Origin: Symsagittifera roscoffensis
Taxonomy: Eukaryota > Xenacoelomorpha > Acoela > Convolutidae
Direction of reading: 5' to 3'
Length of the DNA stretch: 64,000 bases
Assembly: GCF_963678635.1 (NCBI RefSeq)
Contig: NC_087067.1
Span: 18,545,639 to 18,609,638, forward strand
How positions within the stretch are numbered: position 1 is the stretch's first letter; the number at the start of each line of letters is the position of its first letter. Below the pieces are notes generated by a model. It was not told where the DNA came from. It did no database searches and saw only the letters and a list, made by a program, of their open reading frames with translations. The position numbers and the translations under genes were made by a program. Of this stretch, positions 14,338 through 22,774 are shown piece after piece.

Positions 14338-16814
14338 TGAGATTTCTCAAGTCGCTTCTTTTTGTTGTTTCGCAGACCTGGAATTGTTGTCATCAGTGCG
14401 TTTGTCGAAAACTTCGATAAAACTTCGCATGTCCTAATGTATTTTCGTCACATATCAGGTAATTTTTCTGGAGTTAGTTGAAACATAATTTCCAGCGAGC
14501 AAATTCTTTGTACAGTCCTTATTCATCATTTTCATGATAGTTGACTTTCTGATGCTCTCCAGGATCGAATTGTAGACCTACGTGTGAGGCAGACGTGATA
14601 ACCGCTACACCACAGCAGCTGAGCTTTCTCAAGTAGTTTCTTTTTCTTGTTTTGCAGACCTGGAATTTTTATCATCAGTGCGTTTGTCGAAAATTTCGGG
14701 AAAATTTCGCATGTCTCAATGAATTTTCGTCACGTGTTAGGCAATTTTTCTGGAGTTAGTTGAAATCTAATTTCCAACGAGCAAAATCTTTGTACATTCC
14801 TGATTATTCATTTTTATGCTAATTGATTTTCTGATGCTGTCCAGGATCGAACTGGAGACCTTCTGCGTGTGAGGAAGACGTGATAACCGCTACACCACAG
14901 CACCTGAGATTTCTCAAGTAGCTTCTTTTTGTTGTTTCGCAGACCTGGAATTGTTGTCATCAGTGCGTTTGTCGAAAACTTCGATAAAACTTCGCGTGTC
15001 CTAATGTATTTTCGTCACATATCAGGCAATTTTTCTGGAGTTAGTTGAAACATAATTTCCAACGAGCAAAATCTTTGTACAGTCCCTATTCATCATTTTC
15101 ATGATAGTTGACTTTCTGATGCTGTCCAGGATCGAATTGTAGACCTACGTGTGAGGCAGACGTGATAACCGCTACACCACAGCAGCTGAGCTTTCTCAAG
15201 TAGCTTCTTTTTCTTGTTTTGCAGACCTGGCTTTTTATCATCAGTGCGTTTGTCGAAAATTTCGGAAAAATTTTGCATGTCTCAATGAATTTTCGTCAAG
15301 TGTTAGGCAATTTTTCTGGAGTTAGTTGAAATATAAATTCCAACGAGCAAAATCTTTGTACATTCCTTATTATTCATTTTTATGATAATTGATTTTCTGA
15401 TGCTGTCCAGGATCGAACTGGAGACCTTCTGCGTGTGAGGCAGACGTGATAACAGCTACACCACAGCACCTGAGATTTTTCAAGTAGCTTCTTTTTGTTG
15501 TTTCGCAGACCTGGATTTGTTGTCATCAGTGCATTTGTCGAAAACTTCGGTAAAACTTCGCATGTCTTAATGTATTTTCGTCACAAATCAGGCAATTTTT
15601 CTGGAGTTAGTTGAAACATAATTTCTAACGAGCAAAATCTTTGTACAGTCCCTATTCATCATTTTCATGATAGTTGACTTTCTGATGCTGTCCAGGATCG
15701 AATTGTGGACCTGCGTGTGAGGCAGACGTGATAACCGCTACACCACAGCACCTGAGCTTTCTCAAGTAGCTTCTTTTTCTTGTTTTGCAGACCTGGAATT
15801 TTTGTCATCAGTGCGTTTGTCGAAAATTTCGGAAAAACTTCGCATGTCCTAATGTATTTTCGTCACATGTTGGGCCTTTTTTCTGGAGTTAGTTGAAATA
15901 TAATTTTCAACGAACAAAATCTTTGTACAGTCATTTTTCATCATTTTCAAGATAGTTGACTTTCTAATGCTGTCCAGGATCGAACATGAGACCTTCTGCG
16001 TGTGAAGCAGACGTGATAACCACTACACCCCCAGCACATGAGTGTTCTCAAGTAGCTTCTTTTTCTTGTTTTGCAGACCTGGAATTTTTGTCATCAGCGC
16101 GTTTGTCGAAAATTTCGGAAAAAATTCGCATGTCTTAATGTGTTTTCGTCACATGTCAGGCAATTTTTCTGGAGTTAGTTGAAACATAATTTCCAACGAG
16201 CAAAATCTTTGTACAGTCCTTATTCATCATTTTGATGATAGTTGATTTTCTGATGCTGTCCAGGATCGAATTGTAGACCTGCGTGTGAGGCAGACGTGAT
16301 AACAGCTACACCACAGCACCTGAGTTTTCTCAAGTAGCTTCTTTTTGTTGTTTTGCAGACCTGGAAATGTTGTCATCAGTGCGTTTGTCGAAAACTTCGG
16401 TAAAACTTCGCATGTCTTAGTGTGTTTTCGTCACATGTCAGGCAATTTTTCTGGAGTTAGTTGAAACATAATTTCCAACGAGCAAAATCTTTGTACAGTC
16501 CTTATTCATCATTTTCATGATAGTTGACATTCTGATGCTGTCCAGGATCGATTTGTAGACCTGCGTGTGAGGCAGACGTGATAACCGCTACACCACAGCA
16601 TCTGAGTTTTCTCAAGTAGCTTCTTTTTCTTGTTTTGCAGACCTGGATTTTTTGTCATCAGTGCGTTTGTCGAAAATTTCGGAAAAACTTCGCATGTCCT
16701 TTTGTATTTTCGTCACATGTTAGGCCCTTTTTCTGGAGTTAGTTGAAATATAATTTTCAACAAACAAAATCTTTGTACAGTCCTGATTCACGATCTTTCT
16801 GATAATTGACATTT

Positions 16815-16887
16815 TGATGCTATCGAGGATCGAACTGGAGACCTTCTGCGTGTATGGCAGACGTGATAACCGCTACACCCTAGCACC
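16815..16887 (-). tRNA. tRNA-Val-like, variant acceptor GGTGCTA/TAGCATC
   Basis: Positions 7 and 66 have both changed from G-C to A-U, so the acceptor stem stays paired. The T stem has one C-C mismatch (CTCGA). The anticodon loop is CATACAC, with A at position 33 and a TAC triplet. Related copies lie at 17663-17735 and 18511-18583 with loop CTTACAC. It is probably a non-functional or weak tRNA gene, but the double change at 7-66 is notable. Confidence 0.5.
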
Positions 16888-17662
16888 TGAGCTTTTCAAG
16901 GAGCTTCTTTTTGTTGTTTCGCAGACCTGGAATTGTTGTCATCAGTGCATTTGTCGAAAACTTCGGTAAAACTTCGCATGTCTTAATGTATTTTCGTCAC
17001 AAATCAGGCAATTTTTCTGGAGTTAGTTGAAACATAATTTCCAACGAGCAAAATCTTTGTACAGTCCTTATTCATCATTTTGATGATAGTTGATTTTCTG
17101 ATGCTGTCCAGGATCGAATTGTAGACCTGCGTGTGAGGCAGACGTGATAACAGCTACACCACAGCACCTGAGTTTTCTCAAGTAGCTTCTTTTTGTTGTT
17201 TTGCAGACCTGGAAATGTTGTCATCAGTGCGTTTGTCGAAAACTTCGGTAAAACTTCGCATGTCTTAGTGTGTTTTCGTCACATGTCAGGCAATTTTTCT
17301 GGAGTTAGTTGAAACATAATTTCCAACGAGCAAAATCTTTGTACAGTCCTTATTCATCATTTTCATGATAGTTGACATTCTGATGCTGTCCAGGATCGAT
17401 TTGTAGACCTGCGTGTGAGGCAGACGTGATAACCGCTACACCACAGCATCTGAGTTTTCTCAAGTAGCTTCTTTTTCTTGTTTTGCAGACCTGGATTTTT
17501 TGTCATCAGTGCGTTTGTCGAAAATTTCGGAAAAACTTCGCATGTCCTTTTGTATTTTCGTCACATGTTAGGCCCTTTTTCTGGAGTTAGTTGAAATATA
17601 ATTTTCAACAAACAAAATCTTTGTACAGTCCTGATTCACGATCTTTCTGATAATTGACATTT

Positions 17663-17735
17663 TGATGCTATCGAGGATCGAACTGGAGACCTTCTGCGTG
17701 TAAGGCAGACGTGATAACCGCTACACCCTAGCACC
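17663..17735 (-). tRNA. tRNA-Val-like (anticodon TAC), compensated acceptor
   Basis: The acceptor is GGTGCTA/TAGCATC with the 7-66 pair preserved as A-U. The anticodon stem is perfect around CTTACAC (TAC). The T stem carries a single mismatch at its middle pair. It belongs to a three-unit block repeated at about 847-bp spacing. Confidence 0.5.
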
Positions 17736-18510
17736 TGAGCTTTTCAAGGAGCTTCTTTTTGTTGTTTCGCAGACCTGGAATTGTTGTCATCAGTGCATTT
17801 GTCGAAAACTTCGGTAAAACTTCGCATGTCTTAATGTATTTTCGTCACAAATCAGGCAATTTTTCTGGAGTTAGTTGAAACATAATTTCCAACGAGCAAA
17901 ATCTTTGTACAGTCCCTATTCATCATTTTCATGATAGTTGACTTTCTGATGCTGTCCAGGATCGAATTGTAGACCTGCGTGTGAGGCAGACGTGATAACC
18001 GCTACACCACAGCACCTGAGCTTTCTCAAGTAGCTTCTTTTTGTTATTTTGCAGACCTGGAAATGTTGTCATCAGTGCGTTTGTCGAAAACTTCGGTAAA
18101 ACTTCGCATGTCTTAATGTGTTTTCGTCACATGTCAGGCAATTTTTCTGGAGTTAGTTGAAACATAATTTCCAACGAGCAAAATCTTTGTACAGTCCTTA
18201 TTCATCATTTTCATGATAGTTGACATTCTGATGCTGTCCAGGATCGATTTGTAGACCTGCGTGTGAGGCAGACGTGATAACCGCTACACCACAGCATCTG
18301 AGTTTTCTCAAGTAGCTTCTTTTTCTTGTTTTGCAGACCTGGATTTTTTGTCATCAGTGCGTTTGTCGAAAATTTCGGAAAAATTTCGCATGTCCTTTTG
18401 TATTTTCGTCACATGTTAGGCCCTTTTTCTGGAGTTAGTTGAAATATAATTTTCAACAAACAAAATCTTTGTACAGTCCTGATTCACGATCTTTCTGATA
18501 ATTGACATTT

Positions 18511-18583
18511 TGATGCTATCGAGGATCGAACTGGAGACCTTCTGCGTGTAAGGCAGACGTGATAACCGCTACACCCTAGCACC
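18511..18583 (-). tRNA. tRNA-Val-like (anticodon TAC), compensated acceptor
   Basis: This is the third copy of the compensated-acceptor type, near the end of the left array. The anticodon arm and acceptor are paired, and one T-stem mismatch is shared with the copies at 16815 and 17663. Confidence 0.5.
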
Positions 18584-18669
18584 TCAGCTTTTCAAGGAGC
18601 TTCTTTTTCTTGTTTTGCCGACCCGGATTTTTGTCATCAGTGCGTTCGTCGAAAATTTCGGAAAAACTT

Positions 18670-18725
18670 GTTAGGCCTAACATGTTAGGCCTTTTTCTGA
18701 AAAACACATGTTAGGCCTTTTTCTG
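18670..18725. repeat. Small duplication with 12-bp palindrome in a satellite linker
   Basis: The segment GTTAGGCCTAAC at 18670-18681 is a perfect palindrome. The 20-bp stretch beginning ACATGTTAGG occurs at 18680-18699 and again at 18706-18725. This local rearrangement is in the penultimate linker, right beside the array edge. Confidence 0.8.
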
Positions 18726-19008
18726 GAGTTAGTTGAAATATAATTTTCAACGAATAAAATCTTTGTACACTCCTTATCTTTTTAATGATTATTGACTTTC
18801 TGATGCTGTCCAGGATTCAACTAGAGACCTTCTGCGTGTGAGGCAGACGTGATAACCGCTACACCACAGCACCTGAGCTTGCTCATATAGCTTCTTTTTC
18901 TTGTTTTGCACATCTGGATTTTTTGTCATCAGTGCTTACTTCCATTTTCATTTAATATCAAAATCATTTGTCCAATTTCTCCTCATCTGATCAGTTTGCT
19001 CTTCAAAA

Positions 19009-19440
19009 ATGTACTCAAGAAAAGTTGATAGTCCCAACTATATTGAATTTTCAGAAAATCAAAAAAGAATTGGGAGATTTGTTTGGTTCCAAAGATCCTA
19101 CAAGGGGAAATTATACTTGGAACCGTGCTTTCAACTATTAAAAATAAATGATTTGGGACAATTTGAAAAGTCTCAACAAGTCTATTTTAGAGAAAAAGAA
19201 GGAGAAGCAATATCGGCAATTCGGATTACTGTTATTTACGATGCTGAAAACCTTGTACTCGTACCTATATATGAAGTCAAATCTGGTAAAGAATCAACTA
19301 TGGATCAGGAGCTCGACATCTGTAATAGAGTATATGAAATAGCAACATACAACATGAGGAGGGTGTGTGTCACAATCAAGAAGTACAGTGTGAACAAGCC
19401 TCCCTATTCAGATTCGACTCTTCACTGCAAAAGTGAATGA
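19009..19440 (+). CDS. Unrecognised ORF of 143 codons, possibly decayed
   Basis: An open frame from ATG (after a run of A) to TGA, rich in Lys, Glu, Tyr and Ile. I recognise no family. A stretch around residues 30-60 (YKGKLYLEP then an aromatic/charged run) loosely recalls the strand pattern of PC4-type ssDNA-binding domains, but this is only an impression. The inverted copy at 29003-29435 has a stop in this frame near the start. There, another frame (containing LNFQKIKKELGDLFG) stays open with partly silent differences, so the ancestral reading frame may not be this one. The first satellite unit lies just upstream, and the ORF at 19969 follows in the same direction. It could be a pseudogene or a mis-framed exon. 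Confidence 0.3.
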   Translation: MYSRKVDSPNYIEFSENQKRIGRFVWFQRSYKGKLYLEPCFQLLKINDLGQFEKSQQVYFREKEGEAISAIRITVIYDAENLVLVPIYEVKSGKESTMDQELDICNRVYEIATYNMRRVCVTIKKYSVNKPPYSDSTLHCKSE

Positions 19441-19968
19441 AGCAATGAAACAAGTTGCCTATGTCAACTATACTTTGAACTAATTCAAAGAACTGTCTCA
19501 AATTTTGGGAGACTTTATGTTTGTTGATAAGTGTAAGCCTCAGTAATGCTTTGTGATGTTTTGCATGTTTGGTAATTGAAATATTATTGGTTAAAACCTA
19601 TTTTTTCTCACTGAAGTGTATATTTAGGGCTATAATATCTGAGGAAAAGTCAAACAAAACAAGCAATTTAATTGAAATTGACATAGGACACTAACCAATT
19701 ATCAAATGATTTTCCGGTATTTAATTACTGCTTTCATCAAAATTTCAGTAAATTTTGCCTCATTTCAACAAAATTACAAACAAGAATGTATATTTAGTAG
19801 ATAACATTATCATTATTTATCGATTTTATGAATTTCATTGGTTAATTTCAATTGTTTTTTGCTTTAATTTGAGGTTTTGATTGGCTACATGAATTTCCTT
19901 AAAACTAATCAGACTCTAAATACGGAAAAAACATTTTATGGTGATTTTTATTACAAAATAAATTTAAA
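19441..19968. promoter_or_regulatory. Spacer with two CCAAT (ATTGG) boxes before the 202-codon ORF
   Basis: AT-rich spacer. ATTGG occurs at 19837-19841 (TTCATTGGTTAA) and 19880-19884 (TTTGATTGGCTAC), about 85-130 bp before the ATG at 19969, a normal place for NF-Y boxes in animal promoters. Both are kept in the right arm near 28558 and 28600. There is no clear TATA box. Promoter function is inferred from position and conservation only. Confidence 0.4.
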
Positions 19969-20577
19969 ATGGTACAACTATTCGAATTTTTTCAAGTTTC
20001 TTTGCTTATTTCAGTAAGAAATATGTTTCTATCAAAATCCTTTTCAATGTCTGAATTGGACATTCATCAGACTTTAAGGTTGAACCACTACACAAAATTA
20101 AAAGAGTGCTGGACAGATGACGTTGATGGAGATTGTTTTAGTTTTAACTTGTATAGAAACACAGAAAGTTCAATAGTTTTGTTAAAAAGATGGAGAGGAG
20201 ATTTCAGAAAAGCAGAGTACTGCCAGATTTATCAACATTGTTTTTATCTAGTAGAGTTAAGTCAGATTCAGTGGTTTATCAGTAAAAAACAAAACAATGG
20301 AAGAGCCTATGAAACAAAAATTGGAGATAAAAAACATCATTTCGATTACTGTTTTGAATTTGATACAATTACAAAATCTAGATTTGTCAGAATATCTTTT
20401 AATCGGTTATCCAAATTTAAAAGACTTCCGGTTGTTTATATTACAATATATCAAAAACAAAGTGATAAAAATGTATACTTTGGAAATTTCTTTTTTCACT
20501 GGTTAGAAATAGAACAAATCGAAAACATTTTGATCGAAATTTCAAAATTTGAATTGAGTTTCGAAAAAACAATATAA
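19969..20577 (+). CDS. Hypothetical protein, 202 aa, possible PC4-like fold
   Basis: An intact ATG-to-TAA frame preceded by CCAAT boxes and followed 71 bp later by AATAAA (20648-20653), consistent with a single-exon gene. The first 26 residues are hydrophobic and poorly constrained; a second ATG (MSELDIHQ) at about residue 27 could be the real start. I recognise no family with confidence. The C-terminal third (FVRISFN, then VVYITIYQKQ, then a final helix WLEIEQIENILIEI) has the strand-turn-strand-helix order of PC4/p15 coactivator domains, and a similar stretch occurs around residues 65-100. This is a low-confidence suggestion. The inverted copy (28064-28474) is truncated, so this is the only complete version. 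It lacks signal peptide or membrane features beyond the apolar start. Confidence 0.45.
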   Translation: MVQLFEFFQVSLLISVRNMFLSKSFSMSELDIHQTLRLNHYTKLKECWTDDVDGDCFSFNLYRNTESSIVLLKRWRGDFRKAEYCQIYQHCFYLVELSQIQWFISKKQNNGRAYETKIGDKKHHFDYCFEFDTITKSRFVRISFNRLSKFKRLPVVYITIYQKQSDKNVYFGNFFFHWLEIEQIENILIEISKFELSFEKTI

Positions 20578-20647
20578 ACCAGCCAAGAAAACTCATTTAT
20601 CTCACTAAGGTATCAAATTTTATATCTTAGTTTTGTAAGAAAAATTC

Positions 20648-20653
20648 AATAAA
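20648..20653 (+). terminator. Polyadenylation signal AATAAA
   Basis: A canonical hexamer 71 bp downstream of the stop at 20577, supporting transcription of the 202-codon ORF on the plus strand. Cleavage-site elements were not resolved. Confidence 0.45.
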
Positions 20654-20728
20654 ATTGATTGATTAGGAAGTTTCATAAACATAGTTTGGTTTTGATCAAC
20701 AAAGTTTTTTAAAATCTGCGAATACTTC

Positions 20729-21006
20729 ATTCTGATTGGTTATCACCACAAATACTGCCTGTGAAGGTATCCTCAATAACTACAAACGATATCAAAATTA
20801 TTTAAAAAAATTCATCAGAAGTCGAGCTCAATTCTGATTGGTTGACACTAATTTTGTTGAAAATTACATGACTATTGAAGCTCAATTCTGATTGGTTGAC
20901 ATTAAATTTGTTGAAAATTCCATGACTATTGAAGCCCGATTCTGATTGGTTGATATCAGAAAAGATTAAAAAATTCCTTAAAATTATTGCTCAATTCTGA
21001 TTGGTT
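20729..21006. promoter_or_regulatory. Array of five NF-Y (CCAAT) boxes
   Basis: CTGATTGGTT, the reverse complement of AACCAATCAG, occurs five times, starting near 20732, 20834, 20888, 20942 and 20997. The last four are spaced 54-55 bp apart as part of a degenerate minisatellite of about 54 bp containing GAAAATT..CATGACTATTGAAGC. This is the full preferred NF-Y site rather than a bare CCAAT. The cluster ends about 225 bp before the zinc-finger start codon at 21229, so it is a plausible promoter or enhancer for that gene. Four copies survive in the inverted arm (27840-28015). Confidence 0.6.
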
Positions 21007-21137
21007 GATAGCAAAACTTTTGAAAACTCCCTGGTTAGATTGGTGGATTTTTATTTCAGCTGAGCAAAATAGCATATCCATTCTGATTTTATTTCACGTT
21101 AAAAACAATTGGTTAATAAGTTTGCTGTTTTTATTCA

Positions 21138-21290
21138 CTTTTATTCATTTTTTGAGGCTATTTAACTCTTCTTATCTAAAGTTTGGTACACTTTAAATCT
21201 CCCATTTAATCTTTCTTTACTTATTGAGATGCCGTCAGTGAATAGAAACGAAAGAGTTGCATGTCTTGAATGTGGCAGAGAAAACGCTCG
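21138..21290 (+). repeat. Direct repeat: promoter end and start of zinc-finger exon 1 (copy 1)
   Basis: This stretch, from TTTTGAGGCTATT through the ATG and the first 20 or so codons, is repeated at 22031-22175 in the same orientation with scattered differences. The repeated part covers the core promoter region and N-terminus but not the second finger. Confidence 0.75.
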
Positions 21291-21757
21291 CTTACACGCA
21301 TCAAGACATCGTAGAACCTGTGGTGTTTTGAAGTGTTCTAACTGTAACGTTTATACTTATAGCAGCGAGGAACTCACTAAACATTTCAAGAAGAAGCATT
21401 GTCAACATAATGTTAAATTATGTGCTCAGCAGTCTCCAAACACACTTCAAGAGAAGGTAAAATTAATAATTTTTATTAAAAACATAGAAATTACTATGAA
21501 TATTAGTTTTTACTGAATCTGAAAAGTCTAAACCATTGTGATAAATTTAGTCAGAACTTATACAGTGTTTTCATCACAATACCTGAACTGTCATTTGTTT
21601 TTTTTTTTCAAAGGTTTTGATTGATGATAAAGACAGCAAAAACCGAGTTCAAATTGTCGTGAAACTTTCCATGGAACTCGATCCGCAACCTTTAATCAAC
21701 AGTACAAAAATCCCTCGGTTGCAAGCTTGCGTAGACTTTGTTGCAATAAATTTTTAG
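21229..21757 (+). CDS. Small two-exon C2H2 zinc-finger protein, 123 aa
   Basis: Exon 1 is 21229-21456 (76 codons) and ends at GAGAAG|GTAAAA. Exon 2 is 21614-21757 and starts after a T-rich tract at TTTCAAAG|GTTTTG. Both join in phase 0, and exon 2 stays open for 47 codons to TAG. Exon 1 has CLEC at residues 12-15 followed by H23 and H27, then a standard finger: C36-x2-C39-x12-H52-x4-H57. It may bind nucleic acid or protein partners in the nucleus. The tail has no recognised domain, and an AATAAA overlaps its last codons (21745-21750). The five NF-Y boxes lie upstream. Exon 1 is partly duplicated at 22122 and exon 2 is inverted at 22215-22369. Intron boundaries are predicted from sequence only; the short tail could mean a truncated gene. 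Confidence 0.6.
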
Positions 21758-21825
21758 TAAAAGTGCATAACATACGCTAATGAGTAGTTAAGTATTTGCT
21801 TAAAAATTGTGAAACTTGGATATTT
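21671..21825. repeat. Inverted repeat arm covering zinc-finger exon 2 (copy 1)
   Basis: This 155-bp segment spans most of exon 2 and its 3' flank. It recurs in reverse complement at 22215-22369 with only a few changes. The intervening 389 bp include the truncated exon 1 copy. Confidence 0.85.
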
Positions 21826-22121
21826 GTAAAACATCGACTAATTGAAAGGTTTTTTTTTTGTAGTTACTATTTTAAAGTTTTCCTTGTTTAGTGCTTGTAA
21901 AAGTGTTCATAGAGTAGAGCGTTTTTAAGCAGATAATGGGGTTTGACCCATTAAGAATTATGCTTTTCTTTTTTTTGATGATTTCAGAAAAAAAAATTGA
22001 GAAATGACCTGGAAAAAAAGGATAATACAGTTTTATTCCTTTTTTGAGGCTATTCAACTCTTCTCATCTAAAAATTTGGTACATTTTAATTTTCCCATTC
22101 AATCTTTCTTTACTTATTGAG

Positions 22122-22208
22122 ATGCCGTCACTGAATAGAAACGAAGGAGTTGCATCTCTTGAATGTGGAAGAGAATACACAAAGTTTCAGAATATAATCA
22201 GAATATAA
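22122..22208 (+). pseudogene. Truncated copy of zinc-finger exon 1
   Basis: The ATG and first residues match the gene at 21229, but the first cysteine of the CLEC motif is serine (ASLEC). The frame leaves homology after about 19 codons and stops at TAA after 28 codons. No second finger is present. The upstream promoter end is also copied (22031-22121). It is a non-functional duplicate. Confidence 0.7.
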
Positions 22209-22214
22209 TTACCA

Positions 22215-22369
22215 AAATATCCAAGTTTCACAATTTTTAGGCAAATACTTAACTACTCATTAGCGTATGTTATGCACTTTTACTACAAATTTATTGCAAC
22301 AAAGTCTACGCAAGCTTGCAACCGAGGGATTTTTGTACTGTTGATTAAAGGTTGCGGATCGAGTTCCAT
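22215..22369 (-). pseudogene. Inverted copy of zinc-finger exon 2
   Basis: Reverse complement of 21671-21825, directly abutting the middle satellite array at 22370. Transcription of the gene through both arms would give an RNA hairpin of about 155 bp. Confidence 0.8.
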
Positions 22370-22701
22370 AAAAATTCCAGTCTGCGAAACAACAAAAAGA
22401 AGCTACTTGACAAATATCAGGTGCTGTGGTGTAGCGGTTATCACGTCTGCCTCACACGCAGGTCTACAATTCGATCCTGGACAGCATCAGAAAGTCAACT
22501 ATCATGAAAATGATGAATAGGGACTGTACAAAGATTTTGCTCGTTGGAAATTATGTTTCAACTAACTCCAGAAAAATTGCCTGACATGTGACGAAAATAC
22601 ATTAAGACATGCGAAGTTTTACCGAAGTTTTCGACAAACACACTGATGACAACAATTCCAGGTCTGCGAAACAACAAAAAGAAGCTACTTGAGAAATATC
22701 A

Positions 22702-22774
22702 GGTGCTGTGGTGTAGCGGTTATCACGTCTGCCTAACACGCAGAAGGTCTCCAGTTCGATCCTGGACAGCCTCA
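22702..22774 (+). tRNA. tRNA-Val-like (anticodon AAC)
   Basis: The anticodon loop is CTAACAC, giving AAC, which would be read as IAC valine if A34 is deaminated. The T arm and anticodon stem are perfect. The acceptor has one mismatch (CAGCCTC in place of CAGCATC). It is the only AAC unit I noticed, arising from CAC by one base change. Confidence 0.45.

Larger units (their letters stand above)
16252..18790. repeat. Higher-order repeat, 3 units x 3, period about 847 bp
   Basis: Blocks starting at about 16252, 17098 and 17948 share variants: GGAAATGTTG in the linker, TCGATTTG before the T arm, the TCCTTTTG linker change, and the GATGCTATCGAGG acceptor type. The third block differs slightly at its start, so the copies are recent but not identical. 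Confidence 0.75.
1..18945 (-). repeat. Left tRNA-Val satellite array, about 67 units
   Basis: This is a head-to-tail tandem repeat with a period of about 283 bp. Each unit holds one tRNA-Val-like body on the minus strand plus a linker of about 210 bp. I located unit starts at about 131, 401, 688, 971, 1253, 1538 and so on to 18802. Two classes are mixed. Class A has a full variable loop (AGGTC) and a paired T stem. Class B lacks three bases between the anticodon stem and T stem and has only three of five T-stem pairs. The array enters from outside the window, so its true length is unknown. The last units (18512 and 18802) lie against the non-satellite inverted-repeat arm. Homogeneity between neighbours, shared multi-unit blocks and point decay of the tRNA bodies are seen directly; whether any unit is transcribed is not. 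Confidence 0.95.
18946..21208. repeat. Left arm of large inverted repeat (non-satellite part)
   Basis: This segment reappears in reverse complement at 27642-29527. Landmarks match in order: the array edge with TCATCAGTGCTTACTTCC, the ORF starting at 19009, the ORF starting at 19969, the CCAAT-box cluster, and the end near TTTAAATCTCCCAT. The right arm is shorter, lacking about 380 bp that correspond to 20405-20787 and a short piece near 20110. The satellite outside the arms also continues in inverted orientation, so the full inverted repeat is much longer than this part. Confidence 0.9.

Noticed and set aside
1..18945. CRISPR array
   Set aside because: Period and repeat length are far too large, spacers are themselves repeats, and the core is a tRNA body in a eukaryotic context.
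22510..22560. CENP-B box-like core TTCGTTG/TCGTTGGAA in the satellite linker
   Set aside because: Only the first half of the box matches; the essential CGGG part is replaced by TTAT in every unit checked, so CENP-B binding is not supported.
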